The notes below the pieces were generated by a model. That model saw only the letters and a list, made by a program, of their open reading frames with translations. It did not search any database and was not told where the DNA came from. The translations under genes were made by a program, and so were the position numbers. A stretch of 64,000 nt of DNA, from the NCBI RefSeq assembly GCF_002723455.1, contig NZ_PDUS01000001.1:6991-70990 (forward strand), given 5' to 3'. Source of the DNA: Pseudoalteromonas sp. 3D05 (GTDB lineage: Bacteria > Pseudomonadota > Gammaproteobacteria > Enterobacterales > Alteromonadaceae). Below are positions 10,741 through 20,433 of this stretch, in pieces (the stretch's first letter is position 1; the number at the start of each line of letters is the position of its first letter).

Positions 10741-11826
10741 TTAAGGTGCCAACTCAAAGGGTTTTGGCGCATGAGTTAACACTTCAAACCCGTTAGCTGT
10801 TATTAAAATATCTTCTTCTAAACGCACACCGCCAAAGTCTGGAATGTAAATACCCGGTTCAATAGTGATTACGTTGCCCGACTCAAGTACATGGGCACAA
10901 TGGCTATTAATGAATGGCTGCTCATGCAAAAACAGGCCTAACCCATGGCCTAGACCCTGACCTGAAAACGCCCCATAACCGGAGTCGTCTAGTATCTGTT
11001 GTGCAGCGTGTTGTAATTCAATGCAATGAACACCCGGTTTAAGTAAGTCAATCGCAGCTTGCTGTGCATTGAACACCGTATTGTATAGTGTGCGTTGTTT
11101 AGTTGATGCCTCGCCTAATACATAACTTCTGGTCATATCAGAACGATAACCATTAATCACAGCACCAAAATCCAACGTAATTGCGTCACCAATTTTGAGT
11201 GCGCGACTACTTGGGCTGCCATGCGGAAGCGATGTGCGCTCTGCAAACATTAAAATAGTCGCAAACGACATACCTTCTGAACCGAGTCGCTGCATTCTAA
11301 ACTCAAGCTCGAGAGCTAAATCACGCTCAGTCACACCTTCTTTAAAATAGGGCAGCGTCTGAGCCAATGCCTCATCTGCAATGGCCGCCGCTGCTTTTAT
11401 TTGGCCAACCTCCCAGTCGTTTTTAATCATTCTGAGCGACTCAACAAGTCCTTGAATCGGCAAAAGTGTATGCGTATGTAAATCTGCCGCGACTTGCTGC
11501 CAAAGCGCCACATTAATAAAAGCGGCATCAAAGCCAAGCTGGCTATTAACAGTTAAAAACCGTGCAATGCACTGGCCTAAGCTTTCGTTATCACGATCTC
11601 TGCTGATCACCTCAAAGCCTTGGCACTCATTTTGAGCACGCTCAAAGTAGCGATAGTCAGTTATTAAAACTTGCGAATCCTGTGTGATTAAAGCGTATGC
11701 CGCGTTACCACTAAACCCTGTTAAATAACGAATGTTTTCGTGCCCTAATACCAAAAAAGCATTCAGGTTCTGTCGCGCCATTTTTTGTTTAATTAATTGC
11801 TGACGTTGTAAAAAGTGATCGTTCAT
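10741..11826 (-). CDS. M24 Xaa-Pro peptidase
   Basis: The 361-residue protein has a creatinase-like N-terminal domain and a pita-bread metallopeptidase domain. Metal ligands are visible in LDFGAVINGYRSDMTRSY, the GLGHGLGLFLHE histidine motif, IEPGIYIP and VRLEEDIL. It should hydrolyse peptides with proline or hydroxyproline in the second position. It overlaps the dehydratase gene by four bases (ATGA), so the two are translationally coupled. The pairing suggests it frees hydroxyproline from small peptides inside the cell. Confidence 0.88.
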   Translation of the reverse strand: MNDHFLQRQQLIKQKMARQNLNAFLVLGHENIRYLTGFSGNAAYALITQDSQVLITDYRYFERAQNECQGFEVISRDRDNESLGQCIARFLTVNSQLGFDAAFINVALWQQVAADLHTHTLLPIQGLVESLRMIKNDWEVGQIKAAAAIADEALAQTLPYFKEGVTERDLALELEFRMQRLGSEGMSFATILMFAERTSLPHGSPSSRALKIGDAITLDFGAVINGYRSDMTRSYVLGEASTKQRTLYNTVFNAQQAAIDLLKPGVHCIELQHAAQQILDDSGYGAFSGQGLGHGLGLFLHEQPFINSHCAHVLESGNVITIEPGIYIPDFGGVRLEEDILITANGFEVLTHAPKPFELAP

Positions 11827-12869
11827 CGAAATATAAATCCTTGCTTTAAGGGATCGCGGGGATCAATTAAAAATGTATGTTTACCGGTCACATGCGCGCT
11901 GCCACTAACGCGCGGAATAACCGCGGGAATGGACTCAAACTGGCATAATTGACTTACTTCAACCGTAAAAACAGAACCTAAAATACTTTCAATGCCAATG
12001 CGCTGATGCACCGATAAACGTCCTTTTGTATGCTCAAGCGCAGCACGAGCACTTACGCCAGTGCCAGTCGGACTGCGGTCTAGTTCACCTTGTGCAAAAA
12101 TACACACATGCCGACTAAATACACCCTGCGTAGTTTGCGAGTTGGAGTAAAAAATAACTCCGTATAAAAAACTCAGTTCACTATCAACTGGATGATTAGG
12201 TTGATAATAGCTATTAACTTGCTGCTTTATTGCTTTGCCAAGACTAATAATTTGTTCATGATTACTGGGGGTTAAATTTAAGTCGATGGTGTCTGCATCT
12301 ACAAATGCATAATAAGCGCCACCAAATGCGATATCACACTCTAAAGGGCCGAACATGGGTAACTCAATTGATAAGCCTAATTTTTCAACGTAGCTGGCTA
12401 CGTTATCAAAATACACCTGTTCTAATTGCTCACCATTTAACGCTACATAGGCTTTAATAAGTCCTGCTGGAGTGTCTATTCTGAGTTCGTTTATGCCTTG
12501 CTTAAAATCAAAATCGGCGCAGTCTTTAGCGGCTGTGGCCAATGCAATAATGGCATGCCCACACATGGTACTGTAGCCTTCGTTATGTAAAAACAGTACG
12601 CCAAAGTGACTCGTCGATCGTTCGGCAGAGGTAATTACGGCGCCATACATATCTGCATGACCTCTGGGTTCAAACATTAAGGCTTTTCGTAAGTCATCAA
12701 AACGCGCCAAACAATCAGCCCGTTTTTCTAACATGGTGTGCCCCTTTAACTGTTCAAAGCCATCTAAAATAATGCGTAATGGCTCACCGCCTGTATGCAT
12801 ATCAAGGGTGTGGATATGTAACCAATCTGAGTGCGGCTGCTGCCAGTAAGAAAACAAAGTAGGGGTCAT
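11823..12869 (-). CDS. lhpH: trans-3-hydroxy-L-proline dehydratase (proline racemase family)
   Basis: The 348-residue protein has the proline racemase fold motifs, with Cys103 in MCGHA but Thr268 in DRSPTGTG where racemases and epimerases carry the second catalytic cysteine. A Cys/Thr pair is the hallmark of trans-3-hydroxy-L-proline dehydratases such as human L3HYPDH. The product would dehydrate trans-3-hydroxyproline to pyrroline-2-carboxylate, the substrate of the reductase encoded two genes downstream. It is the first gene of the operon. Compare the true epimerase at 39022-40023, which has both cysteines. Confidence 0.88.
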   Translation of the reverse strand: MTPTLFSYWQQPHSDWLHIHTLDMHTGGEPLRIILDGFEQLKGHTMLEKRADCLARFDDLRKALMFEPRGHADMYGAVITSAERSTSHFGVLFLHNEGYSTMCGHAIIALATAAKDCADFDFKQGINELRIDTPAGLIKAYVALNGEQLEQVYFDNVASYVEKLGLSIELPMFGPLECDIAFGGAYYAFVDADTIDLNLTPSNHEQIISLGKAIKQQVNSYYQPNHPVDSELSFLYGVIFYSNSQTTQGVFSRHVCIFAQGELDRSPTGTGVSARAALEHTKGRLSVHQRIGIESILGSVFTVEVSQLCQFESIPAVIPRVSGSAHVTGKHTFLIDPRDPLKQGFIFR

Positions 12870-12884
12870 AATTATCCTTTGTTA

Positions 12885-12900
12885 TTTTTGTATGCAATGT
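12885..12900. promoter_or_regulatory. Weak copy of the ATATTGTATACAATAT operator
   Basis: The sequence TTTTTGTATGCAATGT matches 12 of 16 positions of the palindrome seen at 16152 and lies 16-31 bases upstream of the dehydratase start codon. This is a typical position for a GntR-family operator. The site is weaker than the other copies and is assigned by comparison only. Confidence 0.45.
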
Positions 12901-12939
12901 ACCTTTATTTTTGTAGAACAAATGCCAATAACTCACTAC

Positions 12940-12970
12940 AAAAAATGCCGAACAGTTACCTGCCCGGCAT
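12940..12970 (-). terminator. Rho-independent terminator of the TonB receptor gene
   Basis: On the minus strand, ATGCCG and CGGCAT form a stem around a loop of 14 bases, followed by a run of T residues. It lies about 115 bases beyond the stop of the receptor gene and just before the promoter region of the dehydratase operon, so it would separate the two units. Confidence 0.6.
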
Positions 12971-13085
12971 CAAGGCTGTGTTGCTCTTAATGAGAATGTG
13001 CTTAAACATTAACTCAACTTTAGCACTCGCCTACACGGTAATGAGATGCTAAAGCTGAGTTCTTACAGCGTTTTACCAGGGAAAA

Positions 13086-16079
13086 TTAAAACTCTATACG
13101 CGCTGTCAATGAAACATAGCGTGCGCCTTGGCGACCTGTAACTAAACCATAATCAGGGTTAAGCTCTAAGCCATTGGCGCCATCTCTAGAGCGTGCCTCG
13201 TTGATAGATACCGCACTATCACCATCAAATAAGTTAAATACAGTGCCTTTTAAGGTCATGTCAGAGCCAAAGAAGTCTGTATAGTAAGTTAATGACATAT
13301 CCACATTAGTTACCCAAGGTAAATTACCTTTGCTTCCGCGTGGTGCAGGGTTGCCGTTTTCATCATAGTGCGATGCTTGACCATAGTATTTACTCACACA
13401 CGCATCCCACGGGCTACCTTGCTCACAACTATCAACACCTTCCGGGTGAACTGAAAAATAGCTTTTTGGACGACCTGATGTTGTTCGCGCAACTAAGCCT
13501 AAGGTCAGTGAATCGGTAATATTATATGCACCACTGAACTTAATAGCATGGCGGTGATCATTTGGTAAGTTACCATAACCATGATCCATTAAATCGCCAT
13601 AGTCATAAGAAGTCGTCCAACCTGGATCGGCTTGGTTATTATCCGTTTTAACTAAACCTTCGGTATTACCATAGCTATGTGACCATGTGTACGATGTATT
13701 GATACGCAAATCATCGGTTACATTGCCATCTAAAGTGAACTCAAGCGCCACATACTTACGTTGAGCTTCGGCAAGTGCTAGCTCATCAGCACTTAAATTA
13801 ACGTTATCAACTTCCCCATCACCATCAAAGTCATACGACATTTGAATCGCTTCACCTGGGTTATTCAACACATAGTAAGAGCCCTGCCCTACGTTATCAG
13901 TAATACCCATCTCTGCTAACTTTTTAGCTAAAACAGGGCCTACATCGGTATCTTCAACACTGCGACCAAGGTCTCGATAAATTGCGCGTACACCAGCAGA
14001 CATAGTGTCAAAAACTTCTTGTTGATAACCTATTGTAAACTCATCACTGTACATTGGTTTTAATGAAGACGATGCAATTAATCCAGGCTCTGTAATACCA
14101 CGTTGACGCCAGCGTCTATCACGCAACATATCACCTCTACTAGGCGAACCATCAGCTAATAAAGAAGGTGAGCCATTGCCTTCTAATTGATCTAATTCAA
14201 AGTATTCAAACCATTCAATTGATGCAGAGCCTTGTGTAATATTCATGTTCGCAGATACTGGCTGAAAATAACGCCCGTACGTGGCAAATATTTTAGCGCT
14301 ACCATCACCCGATACATCATAAATAGCTTGTAAACGAGGTGCTATTTGATTATCGATATCAACAAATGCACGGCCATCTGTCACCGTATTTTCAAATTGG
14401 CTATAACGTAATCCCATATTAAGCACTAAATTATCAGTTGCTTGCCATGAATCGTTAACATAAAATGCTAATGAAGTTGTGTCTGAATCTACTTCACGGC
14501 TACGTACTCGTCTTTCAATGAAGTCACTTCCTAATGCAGCACTCGATACATCATTCTCGCCAGCAGTTTTAACTGTCCACCAGCCCTGTGCATCACCCAC
14601 CCCATTTTGACCTTCAAAGAAATCAACCTTCACATTGGTGTAATCAATACCAAACTGGATTGAATGCATATCCAAATCCCAGTTAAAATCAATTCTGGCT
14701 TGGTCACGAATATACTCTTCTTCCGTGACACCTGAATTTGTATGCTGACTTAGGGTTACAAACCCATTTCTTTCATCCCAAACACCAGGGTTTGATGATG
14801 CTACAACATTCTCAACATTTTCAGTAACACGTCCAACAACAGCTGACACAGAAAAAGTATCACTGAGGTAACCATTATAGTTAATACTGAATACATTACC
14901 GCCATCTTCGCCTGGTGCATCTACACCTTGCTGATCGCCCACAGTATTGTCTTGCCAGCTATAGCCAAATGTTTTATTTGTCCAAGTACGTTTATTGTTC
15001 ATTGCAGAAAAACCAACCGAATGATCTTCATTAATAAACCAATCTACTTTTGTAAACCAACGGTCTTCATCACGTTCAAAATCAGAGAACGTAGTTTGCC
15101 CAGCACTGTTAGACTCTTCTCTGCGCGGAGCAAACAAACCATAAAAGAACAGGGTGTCTTCAATAATCGCACCACTGGCCCAAAGTTGTAATTCTTTAAA
15201 ATCGTAACTACTCTGCTGAGTATTAGTACTAATGGTTCCACTGTCTTGAAATATGGAGTCATGTTGGCTACGAAGACTATCAGGATCCCAACGTACTTCT
15301 GCACCAAACTTGAAGTCATTATCACCCGACTTAGAGACAGCGTTTACAATACCGCCTAATGCACCACCAAATTCAGGGCTTACACCACCGGTTTTAACTT
15401 GAGTTTGGGATATAGCTTCCCAAGGAAGACGAATGGAACCTAAACCAGTACGAATACTCGTTACATTTAAGCCATTAAAATAGTAGCCATTTTCTGCAGC
15501 TGATGAACCACCAAAGCTTGATGCGCCTTTAAAATTAGAGCCACCAGGTGCAGCGGTACCTGGCGCAAGTAAAGCAATGCTCTCAAAGCCTGTATTAACT
15601 GGCATAGCTTTAAGCTCTGCATCACTAAAAGTTAACCCTGATGTAGATGACGCCATATCAACACGACGAATTGCAGCGCCAGTAACAGCAATACGCTCCA
15701 TGTCTGCGCCAGCTTTATAAAGCTGAACATCAAGAATAATTGATTGACCAATTGTTACCGCTACATTTTCTTCAACCATGGTTTGGTAACCATCTTTTAC
15801 GATAGTAACGTCGTAGGTACCAACAGGTACATTACGTAACAAATAGTCACCATCAGCATTACTGGTAATGGTATAAACCAACCCTTTGCTTTTATGCTTG
15901 AGTGTTATGGTTGCGCCGATTAAATCAGTGCCAGATTGAGCAACAACGTGCCCTTTTACCACACTGCTACCGTCAACCGCCTGCGCGGCTGGTGCCATCA
16001 TTAATGCAGCAGTAACGGCTGATGCCAATAGCGTTTTAACGCCAAGTCCCCGTGTCTGTTTTTTATTATATGTAAACAT
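13086..16079 (-). CDS. Oar-like TonB-dependent receptor with carboxypeptidase-regulatory domain
   Basis: The 997-residue outer-membrane receptor has a signal peptide ending near AAQAVDG, an N-terminal CarboxypepD_reg-like beta domain (about 38-115), a plug domain (about 130-250) and a long beta-barrel ending in the aromatic residue of SLTARIEF. Such receptors import large substrates such as peptides or oligosaccharides with energy from TonB-ExbBD. The ribosome site is AAGGAA. A perfect 16-base palindrome 73 bases upstream is shared with hydroxyproline genes, so peptides rich in hydroxyproline are a reasonable guess for the substrate; sequence alone does not show it. Confidence 0.9.
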   Translation of the reverse strand: MFTYNKKQTRGLGVKTLLASAVTAALMMAPAAQAVDGSSVVKGHVVAQSGTDLIGATITLKHKSKGLVYTITSNADGDYLLRNVPVGTYDVTIVKDGYQTMVEENVAVTIGQSIILDVQLYKAGADMERIAVTGAAIRRVDMASSTSGLTFSDAELKAMPVNTGFESIALLAPGTAAPGGSNFKGASSFGGSSAAENGYYFNGLNVTSIRTGLGSIRLPWEAISQTQVKTGGVSPEFGGALGGIVNAVSKSGDNDFKFGAEVRWDPDSLRSQHDSIFQDSGTISTNTQQSSYDFKELQLWASGAIIEDTLFFYGLFAPRREESNSAGQTTFSDFERDEDRWFTKVDWFINEDHSVGFSAMNNKRTWTNKTFGYSWQDNTVGDQQGVDAPGEDGGNVFSINYNGYLSDTFSVSAVVGRVTENVENVVASSNPGVWDERNGFVTLSQHTNSGVTEEEYIRDQARIDFNWDLDMHSIQFGIDYTNVKVDFFEGQNGVGDAQGWWTVKTAGENDVSSAALGSDFIERRVRSREVDSDTTSLAFYVNDSWQATDNLVLNMGLRYSQFENTVTDGRAFVDIDNQIAPRLQAIYDVSGDGSAKIFATYGRYFQPVSANMNITQGSASIEWFEYFELDQLEGNGSPSLLADGSPSRGDMLRDRRWRQRGITEPGLIASSSLKPMYSDEFTIGYQQEVFDTMSAGVRAIYRDLGRSVEDTDVGPVLAKKLAEMGITDNVGQGSYYVLNNPGEAIQMSYDFDGDGEVDNVNLSADELALAEAQRKYVALEFTLDGNVTDDLRINTSYTWSHSYGNTEGLVKTDNNQADPGWTTSYDYGDLMDHGYGNLPNDHRHAIKFSGAYNITDSLTLGLVARTTSGRPKSYFSVHPEGVDSCEQGSPWDACVSKYYGQASHYDENGNPAPRGSKGNLPWVTNVDMSLTYYTDFFGSDMTLKGTVFNLFDGDSAVSINEARSRDGANGLELNPDYGLVTGRQGARYVSLTARIEF

Positions 16080-16151
16080 TGAATGTTCCTTAGATCCTGT
16101 TGATTTTTTATCGTCCAGCTAACCTCGACGCAAAAAATATACACTCATTAC

Positions 16152-16167
16152 ATATTGTATACAATAT
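16152..16167. promoter_or_regulatory. GntR-type operator, perfect palindrome
   Basis: ATATTGTATACAATAT is a perfect 16-base palindrome 73-88 bases upstream of the TonB receptor start. Related sites occur at 18476, 40292 and 53518. The core TTGTATACAA is of the kind recognised by FadR-subfamily GntR regulators, and such a regulator is encoded at 36711-37379. The rest of the 16080-16470 gap holds no gene that I can recognise. Confidence 0.7.
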
Positions 16168-16470
16168 TAAATATACATTTATTTCACATCCATTTAAAAA
16201 TCACCTAGCCTTTTGTAATGAAATTGCTAGCTTATTTAACAGTATTCAAATTGAGTGAAATTAAAATTATCTATAATTATCAGTGAGTAGGTCTAGAAAA
16301 TTAAAGCAGGGAGCGTAAGGTCAAATGAATGCCGTTATTATTTAGGCAATAAAATAAAGGAGAAAATGCTAAGGTCTGTTTAATAGCGAAGCACACGTTG
16401 AACAAGGCGTAGGATTTACACCAGCAGCATTAAATTAGTAGAGATAGTGTGAATCATCTGCTTGATCACA

Positions 16471-16830
16471 TCATGCACGCCGAATTAGTTTTACACAAAT
16501 CAACTTTATGGCTTTAGAAAGTAAGTAAATTAGGCCGCCAAACAGCATTGAATGAATAGGAAAGAAAATATAGCCTAAAGCCGCTGTTGAAGACCCTGTA
16601 GCTGCTTTACCAATATCAAAGCACATCACAGTGTGGAAAAAAACATGCAATAAGGTAGTGCCCAAAATCATATGAAAAACACTCGATTTTAGAACACCTT
16701 TAAAGTCCGTTTTATTATAAACAACCGCAATAAATGCAATGGGTAAAATATTCCATATCACAAATAAATTGACATTCGCCCCCATTGCAATAAAGGTCAA
16801 CAAAGACAACAGTAAAAAGACTATATTCAT
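16471..16830 (-). CDS. Four-helix membrane protein, unknown
   Basis: The 119-residue protein is almost wholly hydrophobic, with about four membrane segments and an RxxRR-like basic end. I do not recognise the family. The ATG at 16830 has an AAGG ribosome site about 11 bases upstream; a GTG at 16842 is possible. It follows the PhzF gene by 13 bases and is likely co-transcribed. Confidence 0.6.
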   Translation of the reverse strand: MNIVFLLLSLLTFIAMGANVNLFVIWNILPIAFIAVVYNKTDFKGVLKSSVFHMILGTTLLHVFFHTVMCFDIGKAATGSSTAALGYIFFPIHSMLFGGLIYLLSKAIKLICVKLIRRA

Positions 16831-16843
16831 ACAAATTAACACC

Positions 16844-17707
16844 TTACATTAAAGGAAGCATGACCGAATCAATGATACTTGCAAAGCCACCTACTTGAAC
16901 GCGGGTTACAGTGGCATTATCTGATTCTATAGATGCTGTGATTATTGACGTACACCCCATTGCTCTACCTTGCTCAAATACATATTCACTACCCAAAGCT
17001 AAATGTTCTGTCAAATAACATGCAAGTGCCCCACTTGAGCTACCCGTAGCTGACTCTTCAGAAATGCCAAATAACGGTGCAAAATTACGACAACTCGCCG
17101 TTAGTTTAGCGCCAGCACTGCAAAGCTCAAAAACATGAAAACCAACCACTTCATATTTTTTACAAAATGCAGCGATAAGCTCGTCATTTGGATTTATAAG
17201 ATCTAAATACCCATAAGGCACAGGAATGATCACATCGGGGAGACCTGTTGAAATGACCTCAATTGGTAACTGAGTGCTTTGCAATATGCTGCTTTCGATA
17301 CCAATAACCGGTGCGATTTCATGGTATGAAAAACACGCTAGTGTTTGCGGTAATTGCTGCGCAATGATTACCTTACCACTAGGCTCTATTGTCACAGGTA
17401 ATATACCCACTTTAGTACGTTGAGTATAAGTGCCAGCAGCAAGTAAGCCCTTTTGGTACAAGGTAGAAAAAGTGGCTAACGTTGCATGGCCGCAAAAATC
17501 AACTTCATCGGTCGTTGTAAAAAAAGAAACTGCAAAATCAGCCTCGTCATCACTCGATACAAAAGCCGTTTCCGAGTAGCCCACAGCGTGTGCAATTTTT
17601 AACTTTTGCTTATCCGTCAGTTTATCAGCATTTAAAACCACACCCGCAGGATTGCCACCTTGTCCGTTTACTGTAAATGAGTTAACCAAAATAACCTCAA
17701 TATTCAC
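16844..17707 (-). CDS. PhzF-family isomerase-like protein
   Basis: The 287-residue protein shows the PhzF/DapF-like two-domain fold: the N-terminal NSFTVNGQGGNPAGVVL segment, the active-site Glu in GYSETAFV, DFCGHATLAT, and the C-terminal ATGSSSGALACYL substrate-binding block. Members isomerise small metabolites, but most are uncharacterised. The start is a GTG with an AAAGGAG ribosome site. The DapF-like fold is related to the proline racemase enzymes nearby, so a role in the same catabolism is possible but unproven. Confidence 0.85.
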   Translation of the reverse strand: MNIEVILVNSFTVNGQGGNPAGVVLNADKLTDKQKLKIAHAVGYSETAFVSSDDEADFAVSFFTTTDEVDFCGHATLATFSTLYQKGLLAAGTYTQRTKVGILPVTIEPSGKVIIAQQLPQTLACFSYHEIAPVIGIESSILQSTQLPIEVISTGLPDVIIPVPYGYLDLINPNDELIAAFCKKYEVVGFHVFELCSAGAKLTASCRNFAPLFGISEESATGSSSGALACYLTEHLALGSEYVFEQGRAMGCTSIITASIESDNATVTRVQVGGFASIIDSVMLPLM

Positions 17708-17948
17708 TCACTTCTCCTTTATAACAAAGCAATTATGCAGCGCGTATTAATTCAGTGATTTTGACATTAAACCATAACTGACTTCCTATTTAGGTTCAAT
17801 AATTAAGGTCTTGCTATGCAAAGTATGACTCTACTTTTAATGTTGTTTTAACTCCTGATTAAGTGGGCTTTTGTGGTGCGAAGTTATTTTACTCAGTGCA
17901 TTGCAGCGTATCTAACGGTTTACAATAAAAATGACAGAACACGTACTA

Positions 17949-18260
17949 GGGCGAGTTGACCTTTCGTGATTAATTTTGCTGCAGTATGTTTGGTATTTAG
18001 GCAAGGCAGCGCCTATGCAGTGTGGTTGTTCCCCATAAATAGGCGATAACGCAGTATAAATGCCAAACATGCGCTGCCCAAAGGGTTCTTCCTAGGGGCG
18101 ATTAACTCTTTGTTACCTACATGGATGTAGGTAAGGGGCGCTAGCAGGACGCGGTAGCTTTGCTAGGTTTTTACTTAGCCCGCTAGGTTACAAACCTCGC
18201 GCCGCGATTAAATCGCCCCTAGATTGAACCAAATTTCAATCCACAAAGGTCAACACGCCC
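17949..18260. mobile_element. MITE-like element, family 1, copy B
   Basis: This 312-base non-coding element is bounded by inverted repeats of the form GGGCGnGTTGACCTTT, flanked by TA on both sides. Inside are the conserved CCCCATAAATAGGCGATAACGC segment's counterpart and an inverted repeat around CCTACATGGATGTAGG. It is nearly identical in reverse orientation to 63450-63759 and related to 19714-19977. No transposase is encoded, so it depends on a transposase elsewhere. Apart from this element and the operator, the 17708-18512 gap shows no gene. Confidence 0.8.
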
Positions 18261-18475
18261 TAGTGTTCATGCGCTTTAGTTTGAGCTCGTAAGTTTAACT
18301 TATTCATCCCTTTTTCACGCCTTAATATGCTTAAATTTGAAAGAAATGTTTGTGGCCATTAGTAAGCCCTTCTTCTCGCTTAGCTGCTTTAGCTTTTATA
18401 AACGTTGATCATGACGGCTAGTTTATTTTCAATCTAGCCTTGCCGAAAGTATTTTAACTGATACAATCAATTTGT

Positions 18476-18491
18476 ATAATGTATACAATAT
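18476..18491. promoter_or_regulatory. GntR-type operator upstream of the DapA-family gene
   Basis: ATAATGTATACAATAT differs at one position from the palindrome at 16152 and lies 22-37 bases before the start codon, overlapping the likely promoter or leader. Repression of the gene by the GntR regulator in the absence of its ligand is the likely use. Confidence 0.65.
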
Positions 18492-18512
18492 GTATTTGTG
18501 AGAGGAAATAGA

Positions 18513-19481
18513 ATGCAAACGAACAGTAAAGATTGGCGATATACCGTAATGCCTGCTGTATTTACATGGTTAAAAGAATCAGAGTCCGGTACCCTTGAAA
18601 TAGACCTTGATGCAACAAAAAAATACGCTGCAAATATTTTAAAAGTGCAAGGAAAGGGTGGCACTCGCATGGGTGGACTTGTCGGCTCTGGTACATTGGG
18701 TGAGAACAGCTACCTAAGCAATGAGCAACGCCTTTCTTTACTAAACGCCCTTTCAAGTGTGGCTAAAGAATACAACGTGCCGTTAATCAGTGGCGCTGCT
18801 GCAGAAACCAAAGAAGAGCTTGCCATAATAGTTAAAGAACTGGCAACGGTTGGTGTAGATACCGTTATGGTAATGCCGCCAAAAACTAAAGAAACCCCTT
18901 CTGATGAGCAAATGTATGCGTATTACGCGCTTAGTGCAACAGCTGCAAAAGAAGCAGGTATTACAATAATGCCTTATAACAACCCTGACGCAGCGGGCTA
19001 TCATGCGCTTTCAACTGACCTTCTCACTCGGCTTGCAGCTCTACCTGAAGTCACGGCACTTAAAATATCGACAATTGATGTATCAGTTATTGAAACAATG
19101 ATAATAGAAAACAAAGAGTTAAAAGTGCTAGCAGGAGTCGACACTGTTACTGTTCATGCAGGGCTTGCTGGTGCATGCGGTGGAATTACTGGCGTGGGCT
19201 GTATATTCCCCAAAGCAAGTGTCACTTTGCAGGAACACGTAAACAAAGGCGAATGGGACGAGGCAAACAAAATATCACAGGCTATGAATTCTCTATCTTA
19301 CCTTGATGCACAACCGCTGCTGTTGGAATACCTTAAGTTTGCGTTTGGCATTCATCATAATGATGTAACCGGCGGGCTTCGTACTTTTGGTAAAAAGTTA
19401 ACGCAACAGCAAATTGATGATGTGCACACGCGTTATACTTTAGCAAAAGAAAGGCTAGAAGCGCTGGATCTAATAAACTGA
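18513..19481 (+). CDS. DapA-family lyase/deaminase, probably for hydroxyproline breakdown
   Basis: The 322-residue TIM-barrel protein is of the dihydrodipicolinate synthase family, with Tyr155 in MPYNNP and Schiff-base Lys184 in ALKIS. The GTLGEN block corresponds to the GTTGE loop of the family. By regulon context it probably acts as the 1-pyrroline-4-hydroxy-2-carboxylate deaminase of the 4-hydroxyproline pathway, producing alpha-ketoglutarate semialdehyde for the dehydrogenase at 37512-39008. The ATG at 18513 has an AGAGGAAA ribosome site. An aldolase with another substrate is the main alternative. Confidence 0.75.
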   Translation: MQTNSKDWRYTVMPAVFTWLKESESGTLEIDLDATKKYAANILKVQGKGGTRMGGLVGSGTLGENSYLSNEQRLSLLNALSSVAKEYNVPLISGAAAETKEELAIIVKELATVGVDTVMVMPPKTKETPSDEQMYAYYALSATAAKEAGITIMPYNNPDAAGYHALSTDLLTRLAALPEVTALKISTIDVSVIETMIIENKELKVLAGVDTVTVHAGLAGACGGITGVGCIFPKASVTLQEHVNKGEWDEANKISQAMNSLSYLDAQPLLLEYLKFAFGIHHNDVTGGLRTFGKKLTQQQIDDVHTRYTLAKERLEALDLIN

Positions 19482-19502
19482 TTATTTTAAATACTCGCAA
19501 AT

Positions 19503-19529
19503 AAAAGCGCCATAATGACGGCGCTTTTT
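19503..19529 (+). terminator. Rho-independent terminator
   Basis: AAAAGCGCC and GGCGCTTTT form a nine-base stem around ATAATGAC, followed by further T residues, 22 bases after the stop of the DapA-family gene. Confidence 0.8.
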
Positions 19530-19584
19530 ACCCAAAGCGCCACATTGATAAAGTGAAACCTTCTATGGGTTATACGATATTAAA

Positions 19585-20263
19585 TCAATCTAAAGACTCT
19601 GAAACAGCCACCTCAGCATCAATAATAGCTCGATGGGCCTTTAAACCTACATCACTAGAGTAAAAATCTGCTGCAACCTTTAACTCTTCTGCTGTTAATA
19701 GTGAGAGTAATGAGGGTCTGTTGACCTTTAAAGGTTAAATTTGCAGCAGCCTGTTTGGTATTTAGGCAAGGCAGCACCTATGTGGTGTGGTTGTTCCCCA
19801 TAAATAGGTGATAACGCAGCATCAATGCCAAACAGGCGCTGCCCTTCGGGTTCTGCCTAGGGGCAATTTACTCTTTGTTGCTCGGTTTTTACTTAGCCCA
19901 CTAGGTTAAAAACCTCGCGCCGCGATTAAATCGCTCCAAGTTTGAACAAATTTTAATCCGTAAAGGTCAACAGACCCTAACTTTAAAAACAACCTTAGCT
20001 GCATTTACATTAATAGGATCGGTCATTACTTTTGATGGAATAGATTCAATAAAAACTCGTTTTTGACTTTCAGGTAAGTCTCTCAGCGTTTCTGAAAATA
20101 ATTGCTCGGGACTGATGTTTATTTCACCGCCGAATGAGCTTAATATTTCTTCCATTCCAAGCGCAATGTAAAGCCGCTCAAACTCTTCATTTGCATCAAG
20201 TTTAGGCGTCGAAGAACATGCATACAAGGTCAATGTCATTAATATTAAAATAGCTTTTCTCAT
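19585..20263 (-). pseudogene. DUF2059-like lipoprotein gene split by a MITE
   Basis: The 5' part (20263 to about 19978) encodes a lipoprotein start with lipobox LYACSS and about 94 residues of gene-specific sequence, then runs into the MITE, where it stops after VRVC at 19967. Beyond the element, 19713 to 19585 on the same strand reads LLTAEELKVAADFYSS...AIIDAE, the typical C-terminal end of DUF2059 proteins, and ends in TGA. The two parts together make a normal DUF2059 length, so the gene was intact before insertion. The start at 20263 follows a GAGG ribosome site. A shortened lipoprotein of 98 residues may still be made. Confidence 0.8.
19714..19977. mobile_element. MITE-like element, family 1, copy C
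   Basis: This 264-base copy is bounded by GGGTCTGTTGACCTTT and its complement. It lacks the CCTACATGGATGTAGG hairpin segment present in copies B and D, which accounts for most of the length difference. It lies inside the DUF2059 gene. The flanking bases are GA and TA, so a target duplication is not clean. The 19530-19584 stretch before the pseudogene holds nothing recognisable. Confidence 0.8.
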
Positions 20264-20433
20264 TATCATCCTCAACTTTACATAAAATACAGCGGTATTG
20301 AACAAGCCCGTTGCTTCACTCGTTTTTTGTTTTTATAGGTTAAACTGTTTTTTTATGATTTATTTAAGCTTTATACGGTAGATGAATTATCAAAAAACGC
20401 ATTAAATCTTTTAAATCATCACTGCTGCGCTCA

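Noticed and set aside
12831-13052. Plus-strand open frame between the dehydratase and TonB receptor genes.
   Set aside because: It overlaps the dehydratase start, operator and terminator, has no ribosome site and no family resemblance.
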